DNA of 5,148 nt from Deltaproteobacteria bacterium (GCA_030698575.1 JAUYMQ010000186.1:1-5148), one strand, 5' to 3'; counted from the stretch's first letter, positions 1-4,635 are shown. The notes: generated by a model from the sequence alone, not told the origin. Numbers and translations are program-made.

Positions 1-267
1 GGCCTCAACCGTCGGTGTTCCCTCAACCACCTTCGCCAGGCTCGTCAGCACCTGTGGATAGATGTCGCGGCTATAGTTGTCCGCGTCCTCTCGCCGATCC
101 CACAGACTGATCGCAACCGCTTCGGAGCGGTCCGCGGCAACGAACGAAATCTCGTCCTTGAAACCGTTCTGCTTCCGCAGCAGGGGCAGGACGTCCCTCT
201 CGAGCGTCTGGGTAAACTCACCGGCCGTGTTGGCCTTCAGATGCATGGACACATTGCGTGCGTACAT
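1..267 (-). CDS. ABM-like small dimeric alpha/beta-barrel protein, C-terminus cut by window edge
   Basis: Seen: reading leftwards from ATG 267-265 the frame stays open to base 1 (89 codons, no stop reached). The peptide begins MYARNVSMHLKANTAGEFTQ and continues with VLPLLRKQNGFKDEISFV and AISLWDRREDADNYS. The Shine-Dalgarno AAGGAG sits 6 bases before the ATG. Family: this beta-strand, helix with an 'LLRKQ-GF' segment, then 'ISLWD' layout is typical of ~95-105 aa proteins of the antibiotic-biosynthesis-monooxygenase (ABM) superfamily, so only about ten residues should be missing. Most such small proteins have no known substrate, so a monooxygenase role is not shown. Context: it is the next gene downstream of the groESL remnant on the same strand, 76 bp after the old groEL stop, with no clear terminator between. 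It may now be read from the former groESL promoter. Confidence 0.8.
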   Translation of the reverse strand, partial: MYARNVSMHLKANTAGEFTQTLERDVLPLLRKQNGFKDEISFVAADRSEAVAISLWDRREDADNYSRDIYPQVLTSLAKVVEGTPTVEA

Positions 268-288
268 ATCGACTCCTTGGCTACTCCG

Positions 289-326
289 ACGTGAACCTAC
301 GTGACCACTACGTGTGCCTGTGCGTG
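289..326. repeat. Four phased (A/G)CGTG pentamers upstream of the ABM-like gene
   Basis: ACGTG occurs at 289-293, 299-303 and 310-314, and GCGTG at 322-326, so starts are 10, 11 and 12 bases apart. They lie in the 76-bp gap between the old groEL stop and the ABM-like start, roughly one helical turn apart on one DNA face. A binding array is possible, but pentamers this short could also arise by chance in GC-rich DNA. Confidence 0.35.
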
Positions 327-343
327 TTACAGCCTCTCTCCGC

Positions 344-413
344 TCAGTACATCCCGCCCATGCCACGCCCCCGAGCGGGCCTCTGTATTGAATTCGAGGT
401 ACTTGGCAGCCAT
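344..413 (-). pseudogene. groEL: groEL remnant: 5' end fused out of frame to 3' end
   Basis: Seen: on the minus strand, ATG 413-411 opens MAAKYLEFNTEARS, the near-invariant start of GroEL (MAAK-x-L-x-F-x-x-EAR). It is preceded by GGAAGGAG 3 bases upstream and by a groES end 15 bases further. After codon 14 (base 372) the match stops. In another frame the DNA then reads RGMGGMY and a TGA at 346-344, the Gly-Met-rich tail typical of GroEL C-termini. About 520 of the usual ~545 codons are therefore missing, and the junction, near 369-376, is out of frame. The open frame from the ATG would give only a peptide of under 30 residues. GroEL is the 60-kDa ATP-driven chaperonin; this copy cannot make one. 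It is either true erosion of a second groESL copy or, less likely, an assembly deletion. Confidence 0.85.
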
Positions 414-428
414 CTACTCCTTCCTCGC

Positions 429-491
429 TCAGCTGAGCTTCGCGATGACGTCGGATTCCTTGATCAGGATGATCTCTTCCTCCCCGTGCCA
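429..491 (-). pseudogene. groES: groES remnant: C-terminal ~18-20 codons only
   Basis: Seen: the minus strand reads GEEEIILIKESDVIAKLS then TGA at 431-429, the classic C-terminal strand of the GroES co-chaperonin (GEE-x-x-IL-x-ESD-[IV]-A). Upstream of the GEEE the frame continues as SAVSQWH, which does not look like GroES, so the break is near 486-508. About 75-80 of the usual ~96 codons, including the start and mobile loop, are gone. The TGA is 15 bases from the groEL-remnant ATG, the ordinary groES-groEL arrangement, so this was a real operon. Its upstream control element at 509-571 is still intact, which makes a deletion between the leader and the 3' part of groES the simplest reading. Confidence 0.82.
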
Positions 492-508
492 TTGGCTGAC
501 AGCGGATC

Positions 509-520
509 CTAGTTAACTAG
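509..520. promoter_or_regulatory. Perfect 12-bp palindrome CTAGTTAACTAG, downstream box of operator copy 1
   Basis: CTAGTTAACTAG is its own reverse complement. It lies 31 bp downstream (in the groESL direction) of the long block at 551-571. The same TAGTTAACTAG lies at the same distance from the second copy of that block in front of hsp20 (1618-1628). It would lie in the leader of the former groES. This is an inferred operator half of the chaperone control element. Confidence 0.65.
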
Positions 521-541
521 TGGAAGTTTCAGATCTGTGAG

Positions 542-568
542 TGTATATTCATGTACTTAACTTGTCAA
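542..568 (-). promoter_or_regulatory. Candidate sigma70-type promoter of the former groESL operon
   Basis: On the minus strand a consensus TTGACA (568-563) is followed after 15 bases by TATACA (547-542). The -35 element lies inside the palindromic block 551-571, so a protein bound there would compete with RNA polymerase. The spacer is slightly short (15 versus 16-18). The second copy before hsp20 keeps TTGACA but has no clear -10 at this distance, so the promoter call is weaker than the operator call. Confidence 0.4.
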
Positions 569-571
569 GTA
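551..571 (-). promoter_or_regulatory. Operator block, copy 1 (21 bp identical to 1566-1586)
   Basis: Read on the minus strand it contains TACTTGACAAGTTAAGTAC plus AT and is identical over 21 bp to bases 1566-1586. Inside is the near-perfect palindrome ACTTG-A-CAAGT and the shared half-site CAAGTTAA (TTAACTTG on the other strand). It sits between the divergent groESL remnant and the XRE regulator gene, 82 bases before the regulator's start, so it could serve both. It does not resemble CIRCE (TTAGCACTC-N9-GAGTGCTAA) or HAIR (CTTGAGT-N7-ACTCAAG). Confidence 0.7.
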
Positions 572-640
572 CACCAATCGATTTACCCAGTCTTTGTCCC
601 AATGGTTCACCTATTACGGTTAATGACCCAAGTCGGCCCG

Positions 641-646
641 AGGAGG
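641..646 (+). promoter_or_regulatory. Shine-Dalgarno AGGAGG deciding the GTG start at 653
   Basis: A perfect AGGAGG stands 6 bases before GTG 653. The in-frame ATG at 551 has no such site, and the extra 34 residues (MYLTCQVHQS...) would be encoded by the operator block itself. Confidence 0.85.
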
Positions 647-652
647 AATCCC

Positions 653-1510
653 GTGGATGTCCCATTTGTGATCCGGCACCGGCTGGAGGAATTGGGGTTG
701 GAGCAGCAGGATCTCGCCCGCGCCGCCCGCGTGACCGACTCCTACATCTCGCAATTACTCACTCGGAAGAAGGCGCCCCCCGCACCGAGCCGCACCGCCA
801 TCTATGCCCGAATCGACAAGTTCTTGAAGCTTCCGAGCGGGGAGCTGGCGAAGCTGGCGGAGTTACAGCGCAAGGAAGAATTGAAGCGGGAATTGGGGGA
901 GGCACCCGTGCCCCTGTATCACGAGTTTCGTGCGTTGATCCTGCGCAAGTGCAATCGTGAGACGGAAAAACACGTCCGCGCGATCTTTGAACAGCAGCCC
1001 TTCGGCGAGCTCGAACGCCTAGTCACCCAGAAGCTGCTGGATGTGGTCAAGCGCGTGGCGAAAGACGAACTCGACAATGACTACTGGCTCCGCATGGTGG
1101 CCCAAGTCAGCGGCCGCAGCTATGAGGAGATGCGGGTCATCGTGCTCGAGTTCCTCGACACGGACATCTTCCACGTGTCCGCTGAGAACTGCGTCTCGTT
1201 CTTAGATCCGCTGATCGAATCCTGGGACATCGACCTCGCGACGTTTGGTCTGGAGATTGTCTTAAACCACAGCGTCGTCCCAGGGCAGGCGAAGCGATTC
1301 GAGTTTGTCGAGCGGGAAGCCGAACCGCCCGTCAGCGAAGAACCGGGGCTCCAGGAATTCCTGCAGGATCCTTCCCTCAGCGGCACCGCAACCGCCGAGG
1401 AAGTTGAGTTTCTCAAGGGGCTGACGTTCAACCACAAGCGACCGACGCCCCTCTATTACTACCGGGAGTTACAGAACTTCAGAGACCCGCTCCATTTTCG
1501 CACCCCGTGA
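653..1510 (+). CDS. XRE-type helix-turn-helix regulator, likely controlling the neighbouring chaperone genes
   Basis: Seen: 285 residues from GTG 653 (start fixed by AGGAGG 6 bases upstream). Residues ~5-60 form a Cro/C1-type helix-turn-helix: RHRLEELGLEQQDLARAARV, then DSYISQLLTRKKAPPAPS as recognition helix and wing. The remaining ~220 residues are mostly helical and carry RLVTQKLLDVVKRVAK (~122-137), ENCVSFLDPLIESWDIDLAT (~178-197) and a conserved-looking tail RPTPLYYYRELQNFRDPLHF (~263-282). I do not recognise a named effector domain there. There is no signal peptide or membrane segment, so it is a cytoplasmic DNA-binding protein. Context: flanked on both sides by copies of the same palindromic element, with hsp20 starting 132 bases after its stop and the groESL remnant diverging upstream. 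Inference: it binds these elements, controls hsp20 and formerly groESL, and probably its own gene. Whether it represses or activates cannot be told. Confidence 0.88.
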   Translation: MDVPFVIRHRLEELGLEQQDLARAARVTDSYISQLLTRKKAPPAPSRTAIYARIDKFLKLPSGELAKLAELQRKEELKRELGEAPVPLYHEFRALILRKCNRETEKHVRAIFEQQPFGELERLVTQKLLDVVKRVAKDELDNDYWLRMVAQVSGRSYEEMRVIVLEFLDTDIFHVSAENCVSFLDPLIESWDIDLATFGLEIVLNHSVVPGQAKRFEFVEREAEPPVSEEPGLQEFLQDPSLSGTATAEEVEFLKGLTFNHKRPTPLYYYRELQNFRDPLHFRTP

Positions 1511-1522
1511 GAGTCTTCGGCT

Positions 1523-1544
1523 AGTTAACTTGACCAGGTCAACT
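1523..1544. promoter_or_regulatory. Third operator-like palindrome, downstream of the regulator gene
   Basis: TTGACCAGGTCAA (1530-1542) is a perfect 6-1-6 inverted repeat. It extends outward as AGTTAAC on the left and CT on the right, and the left side reads CTAGTTAACTTG (1521-1532), sharing TTAACTTG with the 551-571 block and TAGTTAACT with the 12-bp palindrome. It lies 13 bases after the regulator stop and 112 before hsp20, as an extra upstream site for hsp20 control. Confidence 0.55.
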
Positions 1545-1565
1545 AATACCCGTTGCAGCCGATAT

Positions 1566-1586
1566 TACTTGACAAGTTAAGTACAT
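1566..1586 (+). promoter_or_regulatory. Operator block, copy 2, upstream of hsp20
   Basis: TACTTGACAAGTTAAGTAC plus AT, identical over 21 bp to the reverse strand of 551-571. It contains a consensus TTGACA at 1569-1574 that may be the hsp20 -35 element, though no good -10 is seen 16-18 bases later. It points toward hsp20 just as copy 1 points toward groESL. Confidence 0.7.
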
Positions 1587-1617
1587 TACAGCAGGTTGGA
1601 GTGGTTAGGACTGCGAA

Positions 1618-1628
1618 TAGTTAACTAG
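1618..1628. promoter_or_regulatory. Downstream box TAGTTAACTAG abutting the hsp20 ribosome binding site
   Basis: TAGTTAACTAG lies 31 bp after block 1566-1586, the same gap as in copy 1, and ends immediately before AAAGGAG. From the first T of TTGACA to the centre of GTTAAC is 53.5 bp in both copies. Confidence 0.65.
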
Positions 1629-1635
1629 AAAGGAG
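1629..1635 (+). promoter_or_regulatory. Shine-Dalgarno AAAGGAG of hsp20
   Basis: AAAGGAG stands 7 bases before ATG 1643 and directly follows the TAGTTAACTAG box, so anything bound at that box, as DNA or in the mRNA leader, would touch the ribosome binding region. Confidence 0.85.
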
Positions 1636-1642
1636 CCACGAT

Positions 1643-2119
1643 ATGTTTGTTACCCAGAGGGACCCGATGCTGGACTTGCTGCATCAGCTGGAGCACCGGA
1701 TGGGCCGGAGCTTCAACGGCGAGCTGTTACGCGCGTCCGAGTGGCCGGTACCCGAGGCCGCGACGACCGCCTGGCTGCCGCTGGTGGACATCTTCGAGGA
1801 GCCCGATGTCATCCGCCTGGTGGCGGAGGTACCCGGGGTGAAGCCCGAGGACGTGAAGATTTCGGTAGAGGGCAACCTGCTGACGATCGCGGGCACGAAG
1901 GAGCAGGTGGCGGAGGAGAAGGCCGAGAAGGTCCATCGCTATGAGCGGACCTACGGCGCCTTCGAGCGGACGTTCAGGCTGTCGGCCTCGATCGATCCCA
2001 ACAAGATCAAGGCGACTTACGACCTCGGGGTGCTGACGATCGCGCTGCCGAAGGCGGAGACGGCCAAGCCCCGTCTGATCGAGGTGGCAGTGACGCCACA
2101 GAAGGCGTTGAACGCCTGA
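1643..2119 (+). CDS. Hsp20 / alpha-crystallin family small heat-shock protein
   Basis: Seen: 158 residues. A short N-terminal arm (DPMLDLLHQLEHRMGRSF) leads into an alpha-crystallin domain (~45-140) with PLVDIFEEPDVIRLVAEVPG, VKPEDVKISVEGNLLTIAG, RYERTYGAFERTFRL and the A-x-x-x-G-V-L-like TYDLGVLTIALPK. A short tail carries the IEV (146-148) I-x-I motif that joins dimers into oligomers. Length and domain order are normal for bacterial class A Hsp20. Role in the family: ATP-independent holdase that binds unfolding cytoplasmic proteins and passes them to DnaK or GroEL systems. Context: monocistronic, 132 bp after the XRE regulator, and preceded by the bipartite operator shared with the former groESL operon. 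That points to stress-induced expression under the same regulator. The start is secure (AAAGGAG 7 bases upstream). Confidence 0.96.
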   Translation: MFVTQRDPMLDLLHQLEHRMGRSFNGELLRASEWPVPEAATTAWLPLVDIFEEPDVIRLVAEVPGVKPEDVKISVEGNLLTIAGTKEQVAEEKAEKVHRYERTYGAFERTFRLSASIDPNKIKATYDLGVLTIALPKAETAKPRLIEVAVTPQKALNA

Positions 2120-2130
2120 CCTCACGCGGA

Positions 2131-2167
2131 GGGAGAGGGCGCGGCCCGGTTGGTCGCCCCCTTTCTC
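2131..2167 (+). terminator. Probable hsp20 transcription terminator hairpin
   Basis: Bases 2131-2146 pair with 2152-2167 across a 5-base loop (CGGTT): about 15 pairs with one C-C mismatch and three G-U pairs. The 3' arm includes CCCCTTTCTC, but there is no clean T-run after the stem, so termination may be imperfect. It lies 11 bases after the hsp20 stop, in the gap to the convergent receiver gene. A small perfect inverted repeat GGCGTTGAACGCC (2104-2116) also covers the last hsp20 codons. Confidence 0.5.
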
Positions 2168-2173
2168 GTCCGA

Positions 2174-2192
2174 GGGGGGGGGCTACAGCCCC
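2174..2192. repeat. G9 tract with hairpin past the receiver-gene stop
   Basis: Nine consecutive G (2174-2182) followed by CTACAGCCCC. GGGGC (2179-2183) pairs with GCCCC (2188-2192) across TACA. It lies 7 bases beyond the receiver stop on the minus strand. It could stop or slow transcription of the kinase/receiver operon, but no T-run follows. This is one of three long G tracts within 1.7 kb. Confidence 0.5.
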
Positions 2193-2199
2193 GGGACCC

Positions 2200-2664
2200 C
2201 TATGCGGCCGTCGGCGGCAACTCGACGATCTCGAGCCAGTAGCGGCCCAGCACGTTCATCGCCTCCACCAGCCCCGAGAACGTGACGGGCTTCCTAATGA
2301 AGGAGTTCACGCCCAGCTGGTAGCTGCGCACGATGTCCTGGTCGAACCCTGACGTAGAGAGCACGACGACCGGAATGTCGCGCAACGTCTCGTCTCCCTT
2401 GATCACCTTCAGGGCCTCGCGCCCATCCATCTTCGGCATGTTGAGGTCCAGCAGGATCAATCCGGGACGCGGGGCCTTCCCGGTCTCCCCCGCGTACTCG
2501 CCGCGCTGGTAGAGGTAGTCGAGCAACTGGTCGCCATCCTCGACGAAGCGCACCGCGTTCGCGACGTGCGCGTCTTCCAGCGCCTGCTGGGTGAGCATCC
2601 GGTCGTCCGCATCGTCATCGCAGATGAGGATCGTGATGGGGATTTTGTTCTTGTCTCGGGTCAT
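2200..2664 (-). CDS. Single-domain response regulator, Rcp1-like receiver
   Basis: Seen: 154 residues, all receiver domain. The acidic pocket is D16-D18 (ILICDDDADDR), the phospho-acceptor is D73 in LILLDLNMPKMDG, the switch residue is S103/T104 in VVVLSTSG, and the conserved lysine is K125 in FIRKPVTF. The tail RYWLEIVELPP is typical of Rcp1-type receivers that partner phytochrome-like or other SHDLQEP-type kinases. No output domain follows, so it acts by protein-protein contact or as a phosphate relay in the cytoplasm. Context: its ATG overlaps the kinase stop as ATGA (2664-2661), so translation is coupled and the kinase is its likely phosphodonor. Frameshifts in the kinase tracts could therefore also lower synthesis of this protein. 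Confidence 0.95.
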   Translation of the reverse strand: MTRDKNKIPITILICDDDADDRMLTQQALEDAHVANAVRFVEDGDQLLDYLYQRGEYAGETGKAPRPGLILLDLNMPKMDGREALKVIKGDETLRDIPVVVLSTSGFDQDIVRSYQLGVNSFIRKPVTFSGLVEAMNVLGRYWLEIVELPPTAA

Positions 2665-3842
2665 GACATGAATCCTTTAGCCGCCTGCGTGACCGGTAGG
2701 GTGACGGTGAACGTCGCCCCCTGGCCGGCAGTGCTCGTGGCGGCGATCGTGCCGCCGTGCCGCTCGACAATCTTGCGGCAAATGGCGAGGCCAATGCCGG
2801 AGCCTTCGTACTCCGCGCGGCCGTGGAGGCGCACGAACATCCGGAAGATCTTGCCCGCGTGCTTCTCGCTGAACCCGATCCCGTTGTCCGTCACCGTGAT
2901 GGTACAGTCCGCGCCGCCGGGGGGGGGGCTCGAGCAGCTGAGCCGGACCACGGGCGGCATGTCCTTCTGGCGGTATTTGAGCGCGTTGCCGAGCAGATTC
3001 TGCAGCAGCTGGCGCATCTGAAGCGCGTCGGCGTCGATCACGGGCAGCTCGCCCACCTCCACGCGGCCGCCGGACTCCGCGATGGACGTCTCGAGGTCGG
3101 CGATGACCTCCCGGGCCACCCGGGCGAGGTCGGTGCGGACGAACGGCTGGACGCGCGTGGTCACCTGCGAATACAGGAGCAGGTCGCTGATCAGGGTGCG
3201 CATGCGAGCGGCCGCGCTGAGCATGCGGGCGAGGTGCTCCCGCGCATTGCCTTCGAGCGCCGGCCCCGCGGACGTGTTCAGCAGGTCGCCGAACGACAGG
3301 ATCTTGCGCACCGGCTCCTGCAAGTCATGGGACGCGACGGACGCGAACTCATCCAGCGCCGCGTTGGAGCGCTCGAGCTCCCGGTGCTGCTCCGCCAGGC
3401 GCCATTCCGTGAGGCGGCGAGCCGTGATGTCCTCGATCGCCAGCAGGATGATCCGCGGGAGGTTGGGTCCTTGCGACACGAGCCGGGCGTTGAGCAGCAT
3501 GATCTTGCGGCCGATGCCGGGAAACTCGTGGTCGACGTCGAAATCATTCAATTGCGGCTCGACCGCGAGCTTGTCGCGCAGCAGCTCGCGGAGGGGTGCA
3601 ATGTCCCATTGGCCGTCGCCGAGCGTGAAGAGGACCTCGCCGATCGTGTCCTGGGGCTCTACGCGAAAGGTGCGAAAGAAAGCCCGATTCGCCTGCGTGA
3701 CCCGGAATGCGGCGTCCAGGACGATGAGGGGCTCCCGGACGGTGTCGATGATATCGAGCAGCAGCCGCTGGGCGGCGGGCACATCGCGCGCCGCCTCGTC
3801 GGGGGGGGGGAGGGTCATGGGCAACGACTCGGTGGCAGGCAC
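2661..3842 (-). CDS. Cytoplasmic PAS sensor histidine kinase
   Basis: Seen: 393 residues from GTG 3842, chosen because GAGGAGA lies 7 bases upstream; the in-frame ATG at codon 9 lacks such a site. A PAS domain (~27-140; EPLIVLDAAFRVTQANRAF ... LLAIEDITARR) is followed by a linking helix and HisKA with phospho-acceptor His172 in ASVASHDLQEPVRKI. The HATPase domain follows: N box LLQNLLGNALKYR (~279-291), G1 DNGIGF (319-324), F box around FRMF (333-336) and G2 EGSGIGLAI (346-354). There is no membrane segment, so it senses a cytoplasmic or small diffusible signal; no cofactor-binding residue is obvious in the PAS. Context: coupled to the receiver gene by ATGA and divergent from a LuxR-type regulator. 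Odd: two C10 tracts in the coding strand, at codons 11-14 and 304-308, each encoding three prolines. Confidence 0.95.
   Translation of the reverse strand: MPATESLPMTLPPPDEAARDVPAAQRLLLDIIDTVREPLIVLDAAFRVTQANRAFFRTFRVEPQDTIGEVLFTLGDGQWDIAPLRELLRDKLAVEPQLNDFDVDHEFPGIGRKIMLLNARLVSQGPNLPRIILLAIEDITARRLTEWRLAEQHRELERSNAALDEFASVASHDLQEPVRKILSFGDLLNTSAGPALEGNAREHLARMLSAAARMRTLISDLLLYSQVTTRVQPFVRTDLARVAREVIADLETSIAESGGRVEVGELPVIDADALQMRQLLQNLLGNALKYRQKDMPPVVRLSCSSPPPGGADCTITVTDNGIGFSEKHAGKIFRMFVRLHGRAEYEGSGIGLAICRKIVERHGGTIAATSTAGQGATFTVTLPVTQAAKGFMS
2919..2928. repeat. G10 homopolymer tract inside the kinase gene (ATPase domain)
   Basis: Ten G on the plus strand, i.e. C10 in the kinase coding strand. 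It encodes the S-P-P-P-G stretch between an HATPase beta strand (VVRLSCS) and the next (DCTITVTDNG). Loss or gain of one base would frameshift the kinase before its DNGIGF motif and abolish ATP binding. Confidence 0.85.
3801..3810. repeat. G10 homopolymer tract at the 5' end of the kinase gene
   Basis: Ten G on the plus strand, C10 in the coding strand. It begins at codon 11 and encodes L-P-P-P-D before the PAS domain. A one-base change here would end kinase synthesis near the N-terminus. Confidence 0.85.
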
Positions 3843-3849
3843 AGCAGTT

Positions 3850-3856
3850 TCTCCTC
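3850..3856 (-). promoter_or_regulatory. Shine-Dalgarno GAGGAGA deciding the GTG start of the kinase
   Basis: GAGGAGA on the minus strand stands 7 bases before GTG 3842. The alternative ATG at 3818 has GTTGCCC immediately before it and no purine-rich site. Confidence 0.8.
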
Positions 3857-3878
3857 GCGCGATGAGCCTTCAGATGGA

Positions 3879-3891
3879 GGGTACCGTACCC
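3879..3891. promoter_or_regulatory. Perfect 6-1-6 palindrome between the divergent signalling genes
   Basis: GGGTACCGTACCC is a perfect inverted repeat about a central C. It sits 37 bases before the kinase GTG and 58 before the LuxR-type regulator ATG. Its position suits an operator controlling both genes, perhaps bound by the LuxR-type regulator. A short GCAC-N4-GTGC repeat (3909-3920) follows on the regulator side. No convincing -35/-10 pair was found in the 106-bp spacer. Confidence 0.5.
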
Positions 3892-3948
3892 AGGGGGCAC
3901 GCGCTATCGCACAATCGTGCTAGAGGATTCCTGCTACCTTTGGTCGCC

Positions 3949-4596
3949 ATGCCTCCGAAAGACACGATCAGGGTTGCCATCATCGACGACAATCGCCTGG
4001 TGCGCGAAGCGCTCACGGCGATGCTCAATAGACTCACGGACATCCACGTCGTCTCCTCGGACGTCGCCGACTCGGCATCGCTCGCCGAGACGAAGCCGGA
4101 CGTGCTGCTGCTCGACGTGGGGCTGCGGGACCAGGACAGCCTGCGCGTGGCCGCCACGCTCAGGCAGGAGAACCCGGACGCGAAGATCATCGTGATGGAT
4201 CTCCTCCCGGTGAACGAGGAAATCATGGAGTATGTGAACGCGGGGGTGTGCGGGTTCGTCCTCAAGGATGCCACCTTCGAGGAGTTCATCGCGACGATCC
4301 GGTCGGTCGCTACGGGCACGAAGGTCTTGCCGCCCCGCATGACGGAATCGCTCTTTTCCCAGATCGCGAAGGAGGTGGACGGCCAAGAGCCCGCGCACGT
4401 CCTCGAAGACGTGCGCATGACGCCGCGCGAGCGTGAGGTGATCGACCTGATTGGCGAGGGGCTGAGCAACAAGGAGATCGCCCAGCGTCTCAACATCGCG
4501 ACCCATACCGTCAAGAGTCACGTGCGGAACGTCATGGAGAAGCTGGCGTTGCACACGCGGCTGCAGATCGCCGCGTATTCCCACCGCGAGGGGTAG
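3949..4596 (+). CDS. NarL/FixJ-type response regulator with an unusual switch residue
   Basis: Seen: 215 residues from ATG 3949. Receiver domain: acidic pair D13-D14 (VAIIDDNRLVRE), phospho-acceptor D56 in VLLLDVGL and conserved lysine K106 in GFVLKD. The position normally holding Ser/Thr at the end of beta-4 is D84 (IIVMDLLP). A linker (~125-155) leads to a LuxR-type helix-turn-helix, MTPREREVIDLIGEGLSNKE to NVMEKLALHTRLQIA (157-208). Role: transcription factor switched by phosphorylation. Context: divergent from the PAS kinase across a 106-bp spacer with a palindrome, so the kinase is the likely partner. The start is uncertain because no good Shine-Dalgarno is close to ATG 3949. The frame stays open far upstream, but the receiver fold begins at residue 7 here; an in-frame ATG at 3874 would add 25 residues with no receiver similarity. 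Confidence 0.93.
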   Translation: MPPKDTIRVAIIDDNRLVREALTAMLNRLTDIHVVSSDVADSASLAETKPDVLLLDVGLRDQDSLRVAATLRQENPDAKIIVMDLLPVNEEIMEYVNAGVCGFVLKDATFEEFIATIRSVATGTKVLPPRMTESLFSQIAKEVDGQEPAHVLEDVRMTPREREVIDLIGEGLSNKEIAQRLNIATHTVKSHVRNVMEKLALHTRLQIAAYSHREG

Positions 4597-4635
4597 CTCA
4601 ACCAGCGTACTCACTGTTTCACCCGTTCGTGCGAT

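Noticed and set aside
551-652. Upstream ATG start for the XRE gene adding 34 residues
   Set aside because: It has no ribosome site, its codons are the operator block, and GTG 653 has AGGAGG at ideal distance.
541-1437. Other-frame open stretches over the XRE gene (541-960 plus, 1437-1120 minus)
   Set aside because: Composition is low-complexity and the overlapping XRE frame has clear motifs along its length.
509-1628. CIRCE, HAIR or CtsR heat-shock elements
   Set aside because: No TTAGCACTC-N9-GAGTGCTAA, CTTGAGT-N7-ACTCAAG or tandem GGTCAAA heptads are present; the palindromes here are different.
509-1628. Recombination or transposon ends made by the mirror-image repeats
   Set aside because: The repeats bracket only a regulator gene, lack a transposase or target duplication, and keep promoter-proximal spacing to two chaperone genes.
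1566-1642. Full sigma70 promoter for hsp20
   Set aside because: TTGACA is present at 1569-1574 but no acceptable -10 hexamer lies 16-18 bases downstream, so only the operator is called.
2757-3923. Long plus-strand open frame of 388 codons
   Set aside because: It is antisense to the PAS kinase, is Arg/Ala/Gly-rich without domains, and is a by-product of high GC codon use.
3082-3948. Extension of the LuxR-type regulator far upstream
   Set aside because: The added sequence is Ser/Arg-rich, antisense to the kinase, and the receiver fold starts right after ATG 3949.
3934-4614. Minus-strand open frames of about 215-226 codons
   Set aside because: They lie opposite the LuxR-type regulator and show no recognisable domain or ribosome site.
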